DNA of 17,750 bases from Azonexus sp. GTDB lineage: Bacteria; Pseudomonadota; Gammaproteobacteria; Burkholderiales; Rhodocyclaceae. Position numbers and translations under genes: made by a program. Under the pieces are notes generated by a model, which saw only the letters and a list, made by a program, of their open reading frames with translations, made no database searches and was not told the origin of the DNA. The first letter of the stretch is position 1. Every line of letters starts with the position of its first letter. Of this stretch, positions 1-7,067 are shown in pieces. The stretch is taken from NCBI GenBank assembly GCA_031285115.1, contig JAITWU010000347.1:1-17750 (forward strand). Reading direction: 5' to 3'.

Positions 1-2
1 TG

Positions 3-542
3 GCGCTGACCGACATCGCTGGCGAACTTGCCCGCCTCAAAGCGCCGCTCGGCGTCTTCGCCACCCTCGGCAATCATGACTGGTGGTACGACGGCGAAGC
101 GGTGCGGCAGGCCCTGCAAAGCGTCGGCATCACGGTGCTGGAAAATGCCGCCGTGCCGCTGCCCACAGCCCAACCGCTGTGGCTCGCCGGGATCGGCGAC
201 GATATGAGCGACCACGCGCAGCCGACAAAGGCTTTCGCTCAACTTCCCGATAGCGCGCCGTTCATCGTCGTCATGCATGACCCGGTCAATGCCGACCGGC
301 TGCCCGCCCGCGCCCTGGTCGCGGTTGCCGGTCATACGCACGGCGGACAGGTGCGTTTGCCCTTCATCGGCGCCCTCATCGTTCCCGGACGCTCGCCGCG
401 CCAGCACGCCTACGGCTGGATTCCCGATGCGCCCGCGCCAACCTTCGTGACTTCCGGCGTCGGCACCAGTATTCTTCCCGTCCGCTTCAACTGTCCGCCG
501 GAAATCGTCATCCTGCGGCTTGTTCCGGGGAAACAGGTATGA
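3..542 (+). CDS. Metallophosphoesterase, YaeI-like (5' end missing)
   Basis: The reading frame is open from the left edge (first full codon at base 3), so the start lies outside the window. The first in-frame GTG, at 102, is not the true start, because the family motif GNHDWW is encoded upstream of it at 69-86. Further motifs are VVMHDP (metal-ligand His) and [11 protein letters not shown] near the C-terminus. Together these are the last three metal-binding blocks of calcineurin-type phosphoesterases. The first block, D-x-H, would be off the edge. Membrane-associated YaeI/YkuE-type members of this family carry GHTHGGQ and act on phosphodiester or lipid headgroup substrates. The exact substrate here cannot be told. 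The stop overlaps the next start (ATGA, 539-542), so translation of the two genes is probably coupled. Confidence 0.9.
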   Translation, partial: ALTDIAGELARLKAPLGVFATLGNHDWWYDGEAVRQALQSVGITVLENAAVPLPTAQPLWLAGIGDDMSDHAQPTKAFAQLPDSAPFIVVMHDPVNADRLPARALVAVAGHTHGGQVRLPFIGALIVPGRSPRQHAYGWIPDAPAPTFVTSGVGTSILPVRFNCPPEIVILRLVPGKQV

Positions 543-1138
543 AACGGCTATGCGTTTTTTGCGGTTCCAGCGAAGGCCACGCGCCGCTTTACCGCGCCGC
601 CGCTGAACACCTGGGCCGCCTGCTCGCCCGGCGTGGCGTCGAACTGGTTTACGGCGGCGGCAATATCGGCCTCATGGGGGCGCTCGCCGACGCCTGCCTT
701 GCGGCGGGCGGCACGGTCATCGGCGTCATTCCACAGGCGCTCACGGGTAAGGAAGTGGCGGGGAAGAAGGTCGATCACCGGGCGCTGACGCGCCTCGAAG
801 TGGTCGATTCGATGCACACCCGCAAAGCCCGCATGGCGGAACTCGCTGACGGCTTCATCGCCTTGCCCGGCGGTTTCGGTACGCTGGAGGAGTTTTGCGA
901 AATTCTCACCTGGGGCCAGCTCGGCTTTCACGGCAAACCGATGGGGTTGCTCAACATCAACCACTTTTATGACCCCTTGCTGGCGATGTTCGACCGCGCC
1001 GTCGCCGACGGTTTTCTGCGCCCCGAGAACCGGGCGATGGCGCTCGCCAGCGCCGATCCCGAACATCTGCTGGCTGCGATGAATGCCTACCAGCCGGAGC
1101 CGGTCAGCCAATGGCTAAAGGAGGAAAAACAGTTGTAA
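539..1138 (+). CDS. LOG-family nucleoside 5'-monophosphate phosphoribohydrolase (TIGR00730 type)
   Basis: A 199-aa Rossmann-like protein. It has the family blocks GGGNIGLMG at residues 39-47, MHTRKARM at 92-99 and PGGFGTLEE at 110-118; the last two form the nucleotide-binding and catalytic site. LOG proteins remove ribose 5-phosphate from nucleoside monophosphates, releasing the free base. In plants and some bacteria this activates cytokinins; in most bacteria the physiological role is nucleotide salvage or is unclear. These proteins were formerly misannotated as lysine decarboxylases. The ATG overlaps the stop of the upstream phosphoesterase gene by 4 bp, so the two are co-transcribed. The length is normal for the family. 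The family call is firm; the natural substrate is not known from sequence. Confidence 0.93.
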   Translation: MKRLCVFCGSSEGHAPLYRAAAEHLGRLLARRGVELVYGGGNIGLMGALADACLAAGGTVIGVIPQALTGKEVAGKKVDHRALTRLEVVDSMHTRKARMAELADGFIALPGGFGTLEEFCEILTWGQLGFHGKPMGLLNINHFYDPLLAMFDRAVADGFLRPENRAMALASADPEHLLAAMNAYQPEPVSQWLKEEKQL

Positions 1139-1273
1139 ACCAGGGGCGGCGCAGCGACAGGCGCATTTTTACGTTTGCCCGGTGCGCAAGGCTGATTTTA
1201 GAGGTAGCATCGTAGAAAATATTGGCGGTATCGTTGTTGTCTCTGATCCAATCCTTCGTTACAAGGTGTTTGC
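1139..1273. other. Intergenic spacer between LOG gene and STAS-like gene
   Basis: This 135-bp spacer is more AT-rich than its surroundings in its second half. It probably contains a promoter for the four-gene group that follows, but I found no convincing -35/-10 pair. The best candidate, TTGCCC at about 1175 and TTTAGA 16 bp later, matches poorly. There is no hairpin with a T-run that would make an intrinsic terminator for the LOG gene. Confidence 0.4.
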
Positions 1274-1690
1274 ATGTCTTACGAGATCACCTGGGAGCCT
1301 GAGGGCGTTTTGGCTACCTTTGCCGCCCCCGTCACGGTGCGCGACCTGATCGGCTCAGTGCGCAAAATGCATGCCGATTCCCGATTCGACGAAGGACGTT
1401 ACGTCATCAACCAATTGCCGGACGATACCGGCCCGGCGCTGACGGAAGACGCCTTGATCGAACTGGCGGCCTTGAACTACGGCGCTTACACCTCGCACCC
1501 CAATTGCCGGATCGCTTTCGTCACGGCTGATGTGGCGCTCGGCCAATTGATCGAGCAGGTTCTGACGCGGCCGGGCTTGGCTTCCTATCAGGTCAAAGTG
1601 CTCAATTCACTGACTGCCGCCCGCGACTGGCTCGATAGCCAGCCCGACCTGCACCTCATGAGCAGCGTCATGGGATTGCGGCTGCGCTAA
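1274..1690 (+). CDS. Small SpoIIAA/STAS-like protein
   Basis: A 138-aa soluble protein starting at an ATG preceded by AAGGTG at 1263-1268. It has no signal peptide and no membrane segment. The pattern is an N-terminal beta strand pair (YEITWEPEGVLATFAAP), then helix-rich segments, a strand reading IAFVTAD near residue 80, a following helix, then YQVKVLNSLTAARDWL near the C-terminus. Strand-helix ends of this kind are seen in SpoIIAA-like (STAS/CRAL-TRIO-fold) proteins. The resemblance is by eye and weak. Such proteins often have regulatory or unassigned roles, and none is claimed here. The next gene begins within about 10-30 bp of the stop, so the two are likely co-transcribed. Confidence 0.75.
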   Translation: MSYEITWEPEGVLATFAAPVTVRDLIGSVRKMHADSRFDEGRYVINQLPDDTGPALTEDALIELAALNYGAYTSHPNCRIAFVTADVALGQLIEQVLTRPGLASYQVKVLNSLTAARDWLDSQPDLHLMSSVMGLRLR

Positions 1691-1717
1691 ACCCGTTGTT
1701 TGCGCAAGAAGCGCCGC

Positions 1718-2716
1718 GTGAGCTTTTTTTCCACCGTTGCCGATTTTCTCAAGCCAACGTTTGCCTCTGCGCCGCCGCCCGGCCCGGAACTTCTCAAAGC
1801 ACTGGCCTGGGTGCGCGAGCGGGTCGATCCGACCCTGCGCGCGGCGGGCAATTTCGACAAACGCCTCGCCCAGCCGCTCGGCCACGCCATCGACTACTGC
1901 GCCGGCGTGATCGGCGCGCTGCCGGGGCCGACCGCCATCGACCACCGGGCTTTTGCCGATGATCCGCTGGTCCATGCGCTATTCGCCACCGCTGACGATG
2001 TCCGGCAGATGCTTGGCCGCAGCCAGGCGGTGCGCGACTTTCTCGCCAGCCCGGCAAGCTGGCAGGCGGATCATTTCCATGCCCTGCTGGTGGCTCGCCG
2101 TCAGGAAAAAAAGCAGCTCGGCATGAAGCGCGCTGGCGATGTCATCGAAAACGACGTGCCGCAACGCATCCTGTTTTTTTCTGACCAGGCCCTGATTGAG
2201 CCGCACTGTGATCTTGAGGGCCTGCGCCAGCGTCTGCGGCAAAGGGCGCTGGAAAGCCTGCTGCAAACCTTTCAGGCGCACCTCGACGCTCTGCGCCACG
2301 AACGCGAGGGCCTGAGCGCCGAATCGGCGGTCGAACGCTCCCATCTCACCGTCCTGCGCGGCATCACCGACGGCCCGGCCCATGCCGTGCACACCCGTCA
2401 TCTGGCCGAAGTGGACGCCCGCCTGCGTGAAGTCATCGAAACCTTGATGCCCGATCCGCTCCTCGATGCGCTCGGCGATTTTCTCCACGCGCCGGAACCG
2501 GCGCTCCGCCTCTCGCCCTTTTCCGTCAGCATCGACCGCCTCGGCGTCATCTGCGAAGCGGGCAGCGACAGCAGCGTCCAGACCCTGCGCTTCCCTGAAC
2601 TTGCCAGCCGCGACCAGCGTCTCCACCTCGCCATGCTGGCCCGCGTCGACCGCGCCGAAGCCGAAGAAGCCGTCGCCGCCGTGCGCGACCAGCAACGCCG
2701 CTTCATGCTGATTTGA
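1718..2716 (+). CDS. Conserved-looking hypothetical helical protein
   Basis: I do not recognise this protein. From the GTG at 1718 it has 332 residues and starts SFFSTVADFLKP. The frame is also open from a TTG at 1700, which would add RKKRRV. I prefer 1718 because AAGAAG lies 6 bases before it, while the TTG has no ribosome-binding site. The protein looks mostly alpha-helical and soluble, with charged amphipathic stretches around residues 185-245 that could form a coiled coil (many L, R, E and Q). It also has a more beta-like stretch, SPFSVSIDRLGVICEA, near residue 275. There is no signal peptide, no membrane segment and no recognisable catalytic motif. GC-rich codon use matches the neighbours, so this looks like a native gene. 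It sits between the STAS-like and DUF1289 genes with short gaps, suggesting one transcript. Confidence 0.8.
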   Translation: MSFFSTVADFLKPTFASAPPPGPELLKALAWVRERVDPTLRAAGNFDKRLAQPLGHAIDYCAGVIGALPGPTAIDHRAFADDPLVHALFATADDVRQMLGRSQAVRDFLASPASWQADHFHALLVARRQEKKQLGMKRAGDVIENDVPQRILFFSDQALIEPHCDLEGLRQRLRQRALESLLQTFQAHLDALRHEREGLSAESAVERSHLTVLRGITDGPAHAVHTRHLAEVDARLREVIETLMPDPLLDALGDFLHAPEPALRLSPFSVSIDRLGVICEAGSDSSVQTLRFPELASRDQRLHLAMLARVDRAEAEEAVAAVRDQQRRFMLI

Positions 2717-2743
2717 ACGATCACAGCCCCGCTCAAAAGCCCA

Positions 2744-2923
2744 ATGGATTCCCCCGAATACGACCCCTACCCCTGCATCGGCATCTGTACTGCCGACCCC
2801 GAAACCGGCTGCTGCATCGGCTGCGGACGCCCGCCGCTGCCCGCGCCCGCCGCCGTCACTCCATCGCCCGCCGCGCCACAACCTGCGCCACTGCCCGCCG
2901 GAGGCGACGAAACACTCGCATGA
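2744..2923 (+). CDS. DUF1289 small cysteine-rich protein (59 aa)
   Basis: A 59-aa protein beginning MDSPEYDPYPCIGICTADP. It shows the DUF1289 signature CxGxC, then PETG, then C-x-G-C-G-R, with cysteines at 11, 15, 23, 24 and 27. Four of these are placed to bind a metal, probably zinc or an iron-sulfur cluster (inference). In typical members the motif is followed by a helix containing EI..W; here a Pro/Ala-rich tail follows instead, which is unusual. The ATG at 2744 is the only plausible start, since the same frame is closed at 2714-2716 by the stop of the preceding gene. Its TGA (2921-2923) overlaps the ATG of the metallo-beta-lactamase gene (2920-2922), so the two are translationally coupled. 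A spurious frame from 2713 would swallow this gene. The function of the family is not known. Confidence 0.85.
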   Translation: MDSPEYDPYPCIGICTADPETGCCIGCGRPPLPAPAAVTPSPAAPQPAPLPAGGDETLA

Positions 2924-3843
2924 GCCTCAAACTCCCCGCTTCGCTCCGCGTCCTTGAACGCGGATGGCTTTCGGCCAACAACATCCTGTTCCTCGAAGGC
3001 GATGGCGCAACGCTGGTCGACAGCGGCTACGTCAGCCACGCCGGGCAAACCGTGGCGCTGGTCAGAGAGGCGCTCGCCGGTCGGCGGCTCAAGCGCCTCA
3101 TCAACACCCACTCGCACTCCGACCACATCGGCGGCAACGCCGCGCTGCAAGCCGCCTTCGGCTGCGCCATCACCGTCCCCGCCGGACTGCACGCCGCCAT
3201 CGCCGACTGGGACAAGGACGCCCTCCTCCTCTCGCCGCTCGGCCAGGAAGCCGCCCGCTTTCAGCACGACAGCCTGATCAGCGCCGGTAACGAAATCGAA
3301 ATGGGCGGCCTCAACTGGCAAACGCTCGCCGCCCCCGGCCACGACATGGAGGCGCTCGTCTACTACAACCCGGAAAAACGCCTGCTCATCTCGGGCGACG
3401 CCCTGTGGCAAACCGGCTTCGGCGTCATCTTTCCCGAACTCCTCGGCGAAGCCGATGGGCTGAATGCCACCCGGACAACGCTGGAAACCTTGGGGCGCCT
3501 GCCCATCGACATCGTCCTCCCCGGCCACGGCAGCCCCTTCGCCGACGTCGACACCGCCCTCAACCTTGCTTTGCGCCGCCTCGACGCCTTCGCCGCCGAC
3601 ATCGAAAAACTTGCCTGGCACGCCATCAAAGTCATCGTCTCCTTCGCCATGCTCGAACGTGGACGGCTGCCGGTCGAGGCTTTCCGCGCCTTCATCCGCC
3701 ACCTGCCCTTTGCCATCGACATGAACCAACGCTATCTCGGCCTCGACGAAGAAACCCTGGCCGGGCGCGTCGAGCGCGACCTGTTGCTGGTCAATGCGCT
3801 GCGCCGCGAGAATGGCTGGATTATGGCCGGGCAGACGGGATAA
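2920..3843 (+). CDS. MBL-fold metallo-hydrolase
   Basis: A 307-aa protein starting MSLKLPASLRVLERGW. The frame is open further upstream to a TTG at 2713, but that part is Arg-rich, out-of-frame translation of the DUF1289 gene, so the ATG at 2920 is the start. All ligands of the metallo-beta-lactamase dinuclear metal site are present: THSHSDHIGG at residues 63-72 (H64, H66, D68, H69), PGHD (H141), SGDALW (D160) and PGHG (H203). The fold is therefore complete and probably active as a hydrolase, with substrate undefined. The family includes glyoxalase II-like thioesterases, lactonases and many uncharacterised enzymes. A C-terminal helical part of about 100 residues follows the core. It is the last gene of the plus-strand group and converges on the pirin gene, with 14 bp between the two stops. 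Confidence 0.92.
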   Translation: MSLKLPASLRVLERGWLSANNILFLEGDGATLVDSGYVSHAGQTVALVREALAGRRLKRLINTHSHSDHIGGNAALQAAFGCAITVPAGLHAAIADWDKDALLLSPLGQEAARFQHDSLISAGNEIEMGGLNWQTLAAPGHDMEALVYYNPEKRLLISGDALWQTGFGVIFPELLGEADGLNATRTTLETLGRLPIDIVLPGHGSPFADVDTALNLALRRLDAFAADIEKLAWHAIKVIVSFAMLERGRLPVEAFRAFIRHLPFAIDMNQRYLGLDEETLAGRVERDLLLVNALRRENGWIMAGQTG

Positions 3844-3857
3844 GGCCCCGGCAAAAC

Positions 3858-4541
3858 TCAAGGCAGATCGAATAACAAAAATTCACTGTCGCGCCGGGCA
3901 GCGAAGGCGATTTCAGCTTCGCCGCTGATGGCTGCGCCATCGCCGTCTTGCAGGGTGTTGCCGTTGAGGTCGATTTCCCCGCTGATGATCTGCGCCCAGC
4001 CGTTCTCCCCGGCCAGCGATTGCCGTGTTTCACTGCCTGCCTTGAGGCGGCCATGATAGATACGGGCGTTCTGGCGGATGCGGAGCGAATCGTCGGCGCC
4101 ATCGGGCGATACGATCAGTTGCAAACCGTCTGCCGCCGGAAAGCGTTTTTGCTGATAGCGCGGCGTGGCGTCGGCGACATTGGGCAAAAGCCAGATTTGC
4201 AGCAATTCGAGCGGCTCGCCTTCGCGGTTGTATTCGCTGTGCGTAATGCCGCTGCCGGCGCTCATCAGTTGAAACTCCCCGGCGGGCAGGCGGGTTTCGT
4301 TGCCCATGCTGTCCTGATGGGTGACCGCCCCGCGCAGGATATAGGTCAGGATTTCCATATTGTCATGCGAATGCGGCGGAAAACCCCTTCCCGGCTCGAC
4401 TCTATCCTGATTGATGACGCGCAGGGCGGAAATGCCCATATGACGCGGGTCATGGTAGTTGGCGAAGGAAAACGAGTAGCGGGCATCCAGCCAGCCGAAG
4501 TTGGCGTGACCACGGTCTTCACTTTTGCGGATCTGGATCAT
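3858..4541 (-). CDS. Pirin family protein (YhhW-like bicupin)
   Basis: A 227-aa protein beginning MIQIRKSEDRGHANFGWLDA. The N-terminal cupin carries the full metal site H57, H59 (PPHSHDNMEI), H101 and E103 (THSEYN), at the same spacing as in E. coli YhhW. The C-terminal cupin is degenerate, as usual in pirins. YhhW and related pirins have quercetin 2,3-dioxygenase activity in vitro; the physiological role in bacteria is mostly unknown and may involve redox or metabolic regulation. The ATG has a GGAG 8 bases upstream. The gene lies 18 bp downstream of the M20 amidohydrolase gene on the same strand, so it is probably co-transcribed as the last gene of the minus-strand run. The family call is firm; the role is open. 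Confidence 0.94.
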   Translation of the reverse strand: MIQIRKSEDRGHANFGWLDARYSFSFANYHDPRHMGISALRVINQDRVEPGRGFPPHSHDNMEILTYILRGAVTHQDSMGNETRLPAGEFQLMSAGSGITHSEYNREGEPLELLQIWLLPNVADATPRYQQKRFPAADGLQLIVSPDGADDSLRIRQNARIYHGRLKAGSETRQSLAGENGWAQIISGEIDLNGNTLQDGDGAAISGEAEIAFAARRDSEFLLFDLP

Positions 4542-4559
4542 GGCAGTCTCCGGTTGCTG

Positions 4560-5747
4560 TCAGGCTCTTGGCAACGCCCGCTGCACCAGCCGTACCCAGT
4601 AATTGACGCCGAGTTTGAGCAGTTCGTCGTTGAAGTCGTAGTGCGGGTTGTGCAGGGTGCAGCCGCCGGTGCCCGGCCCATTGCCGAGCCAGACGTAGCA
4701 GCCGGGTTTTTCGCGCAGCATGTAGGCGAAATCTTCCGCGCCCATCGAGGGCAAAACGTTGGTGAGCACTTGCTCCTGGCCGAACGTGGCGGCGGCGACT
4801 TCCTGACAGAAACGGGCTTCGGCAGGGCTATTCACGGTAGGCGGGTAGCGTTGGTCGAAAGTGACGCTGATGAGCGCCCCGTTGGCGGCGGCGACGCCGT
4901 TGCACAGGCGCTTGATGGCCGATTCGAGCAGTTCCTGCACTTCCGGTTTGAAGCTCCGTAGCGTGCCGCGCAGGATGACTTCTTCGGGGATGACGTTCCA
5001 GGATTCGCCCGCGTGAAACTGGGTGACGCTGACGACGGCGGCTTCGCACGGGTGGAGGTTGCGGCTGACTACCGTTTGCAGCGCCTGCACCAGTTGCGCG
5101 CCGGTGACGATGGCGTCGATGCCCTGATGCGGCATGGCGGCGTGGCAGCCGTGGCCGCGCACGGTGATCTCAAAGTCGCAGGTGCCAGCCATGACCGGCC
5201 CCGGCATGACGGCCATCTGACCAACCGGCAAGCCTGGCCAGTTGTGCAGGCCATACACCGCTTCGACGGGAAAACGCTCAAAGAGGCCATCTTCGATCAT
5301 CACGGCCGCTCCGCCTTCGGATTCTTCGGCAGGTTGGAAGATGAACACGACCGTGCCGTCAAAATCGGGATGCGCCGCCAGATAACGCGCCGCGCCGAGC
5401 AGCATGGCGGTATGGCCGTCATGACCACAGGCGTGCATTTTGCCGGGGTGTTGCGATTGATGGGCAAAGTCGTTCAATTCGGCGACCGGCAGCGCGTCCA
5501 TGTCGGCGCGCAGACCAATGAGGCGCGGCCAATCACCGGCTTTGAGGACGCCGACGACGCCGGTGCGGGCAATGCCGCGATGTACTTCCAGCCCGTAGCG
5601 CGCCAGTTCGGCAGCGACGCGGTCGGCGGTGCGGTATTCGTCAAAAGCGAGTTCCGGATGGGCGTGCAGGTCGCGCCGCAGGGCCGTCAGTTCGGCGAGG
5701 AAGGGCAGGTCGAGTAAAGGTAAGCGCGTTGGCAAATTCGAGGACAT
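4560..5747 (-). CDS. M20D family amidohydrolase (HipO/AbgB-like)
   Basis: A 395-aa cytoplasmic metallopeptidase-family enzyme, MSSNLPTRLPLLDLP onward. The start is the ATG at 5747, preceded by AAAGGAG (5754-5760). The frame stays open upstream to 6635, but that part is an Arg-rich shadow of the transglycosylase gene. Motifs: DLHAHPEL (residues 26-33), RADMDALP (80-87), MHACGHDGHTA (104-114, with C107 and H109 as metal ligands), QPAEE (138-142, with a catalytic Glu), LHNWPGLP (167-174) and a C-terminal LHNPHYDFND. This is the pattern of hippurate hydrolase, N-acyl-amino acid amidohydrolase and IAA-amino acid hydrolase, which cleave N-acyl groups from amino acids. The substrate cannot be fixed from sequence. 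A 74-bp gap separates it from the upstream glycosyltransferase gene; the pirin follows 18 bp downstream. Confidence 0.93.
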   Translation of the reverse strand: MSSNLPTRLPLLDLPFLAELTALRRDLHAHPELAFDEYRTADRVAAELARYGLEVHRGIARTGVVGVLKAGDWPRLIGLRADMDALPVAELNDFAHQSQHPGKMHACGHDGHTAMLLGAARYLAAHPDFDGTVVFIFQPAEESEGGAAVMIEDGLFERFPVEAVYGLHNWPGLPVGQMAVMPGPVMAGTCDFEITVRGHGCHAAMPHQGIDAIVTGAQLVQALQTVVSRNLHPCEAAVVSVTQFHAGESWNVIPEEVILRGTLRSFKPEVQELLESAIKRLCNGVAAANGALISVTFDQRYPPTVNSPAEARFCQEVAAATFGQEQVLTNVLPSMGAEDFAYMLREKPGCYVWLGNGPGTGGCTLHNPHYDFNDELLKLGVNYWVRLVQRALPRA

Positions 5748-5753
5748 GCTCGT

Positions 5754-5760
5754 CTCCTTT
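5754..5760 (-). promoter_or_regulatory. Ribosome-binding site deciding the M20 start
   Basis: AAAGGAG on the minus strand, 6 bases before the ATG at 5747. It supports this start over the much longer open frame that reaches back to 6635. Confidence 0.75.
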
Positions 5761-5821
5761 CGTTTGCTGTTGTAAGCCGGTCTTGCATTATGCCGTGGCT
5801 TGCCGGAGAAGCCTTGTTTAT

Positions 5822-7066
5822 CTACGGACTGAACCGCGCCGCCGCGATGTTGCGCAGCAAGACGGCGCGTTGCGCTTTGCTGACGCCGCGCAGGCTGCGG
5901 GCAACATGGGTGGCGCGGTCGATGTTGATATTGCCTGCGGCCTGCCATTGACGCGCTGCTGTCGCCGGGTTGGTCAGCATGGCGGCGAGCCAGACGGCTT
6001 CCGCCGGGGCGAGTTGGCGCGCCGGGCGCTGAAAGTAGGCGCGGGCGGCGGCTTCGGCGCCGCAAATGCGTTCGCCCCAGGGGGCGTTGTCGAGGTAGAG
6101 GCGGAGAATGCGGGCTTTGCCGAGCGTCTGCTCCATTTCGACGGCGTAGAGCAGTTCGCGCAGTTTGCGCCGGGTATTCTTTTCGCCGCCGGTGACGAGG
6201 CGCTTGGCGAGCTGTTGCGTGATGGTGCTGCCACCGCGCGCGATGCGGGCGGCTTTCTGGTTGGCCTGGAGCGAGGCGGCGAGTTCTTCGAGGTCGTAGC
6301 CGGGGTGGTTGAAAAAACGCTGATCCTCGGCGGCGACGACGGCGCGCGCCAGCCAACTGTTCTGGCCCAGATCGCTGGCCGGGCCGCAGGCGCTGCGCGC
6401 ATTGGCGAGCATTTCGACGCCCAGACCGGCAACGGTGAAATCGGCGATCTCCGGGGTCAGTGAATAGACGCCCTCGGGCAGCGTGATCCGGGCGCTCAGG
6501 CCGAGCGTGCCGCCGATGCGGGCATGTTGGAGTTCTGGCAGATCGGGCGCGATGACCGCGTACCAGTGCGCAATCGGCGCGGCATCGGCGGCGATGGCGA
6601 GTTGCAGGTCTTCTGCCGTTAGCCGTCCCGTCCATTGGCCGCGCAGGACGATGTCGCCGTTGCCCGGCGCAGCGGCCTCGAACCGGCCGCTCAAGACGTC
6701 GGCCTCGCGCCGCGCGGTCATCTTGAGCCGATCAACGCGCAGCGGCGTGTTGCCGAGCGCCGGCAGGCTGACGCGGCACGGCGTGCATTGCAGTTCGAGT
6801 TGGCCGTTGTTCCAGTCGATGCGAATCTTGCCGAAACGGCTGTCGATTTCACGCCCCGCCAGCCACGGCGCGAAGCCGGGCGAAGTCACGAGCCGCAGCG
6901 CGGCGGGGGCGCTGACATCGACGCCGATGGGGCCGCGCTGGAGGCGCATCGACCATTCGCCGGGGCCAGGCGCGAGCGCCAGCCAGGCGATCAGGGCGGC
7001 GGCGATGGCTGTCGTCAGCGCCAGCGTCAGGAGTGCGAACAATAAATAAAGCAGCCGTTTTTTCAT
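5822..7066 (-). CDS. GT51 peptidoglycan glycosyltransferase with a large N-terminal insert
   Basis: A 414-aa membrane-anchored protein. An N-terminal membrane helix (residues 4-32) is followed by about 185 residues of beta-rich sequence without a familiar motif, then a GT51 (MtgA-like) glycosyltransferase domain from about 225. GT51 motifs present: VVAAEDQRFFNHPGYD (residues 243-258, catalytic E247), ARGGSTITQQLAKRL (276-290) and RKLRELLYAVEMEQ (300-313, with E312 aligning with the second active-site Glu). There is no transpeptidase domain. Such enzymes polymerise lipid II into glycan strands on the periplasmic side. Monofunctional MtgA is usually about 230-240 aa, so the insert is notable. 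The ATG at 7066 lies just after the exosortase stop (7068); an overlapping TTG at 7075 is less likely. It is the third gene of the VIT-exosortase operon. Confidence 0.88.
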   Translation of the reverse strand: MKKRLLYLLFALLTLALTTAIAAALIAWLALAPGPGEWSMRLQRGPIGVDVSAPAALRLVTSPGFAPWLAGREIDSRFGKIRIDWNNGQLELQCTPCRVSLPALGNTPLRVDRLKMTARREADVLSGRFEAAAPGNGDIVLRGQWTGRLTAEDLQLAIAADAAPIAHWYAVIAPDLPELQHARIGGTLGLSARITLPEGVYSLTPEIADFTVAGLGVEMLANARSACGPASDLGQNSWLARAVVAAEDQRFFNHPGYDLEELAASLQANQKAARIARGGSTITQQLAKRLVTGGEKNTRRKLRELLYAVEMEQTLGKARILRLYLDNAPWGERICGAEAAARAYFQRPARQLAPAEAVWLAAMLTNPATAARQWQAAGNINIDRATHVARSLRGVSKAQRAVLLRNIAAARFSP

Positions 7067-7067
7067 T

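Noticed and set aside
1979..2881. 300-aa minus-strand frame
   Set aside because: Antisense shadow of the 332-aa hypothetical gene and the DUF1289 gene; no start signal.
2713..2919. N-terminal extension of the metallo-hydrolase frame
   Set aside because: It reads through the DUF1289 gene in another frame and gives Arg-rich low-complexity sequence.
2767..3861. 364-aa minus-strand frame opposite the metallo-hydrolase
   Set aside because: No motif, Gly/Val/Glu-rich composition typical of an antisense shadow, and the plus strand has all metal ligands of a real enzyme.
3948..4961. 337-aa plus-strand frame over pirin and M20 genes
   Set aside because: It crosses two well-identified minus-strand genes and has no family features.
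5793..5815. GGCTT/AAGCC inverted repeat after the transglycosylase gene as a terminator
   Set aside because: Only five base pairs and no T-run on the minus strand.
5748..6635. N-terminal extension of the M20 amidohydrolase frame
   Set aside because: The added residues are Arg/Pro-rich and lie over the transglycosylase gene in another frame. The AAAGGAG before the ATG at 5747 marks the real start.
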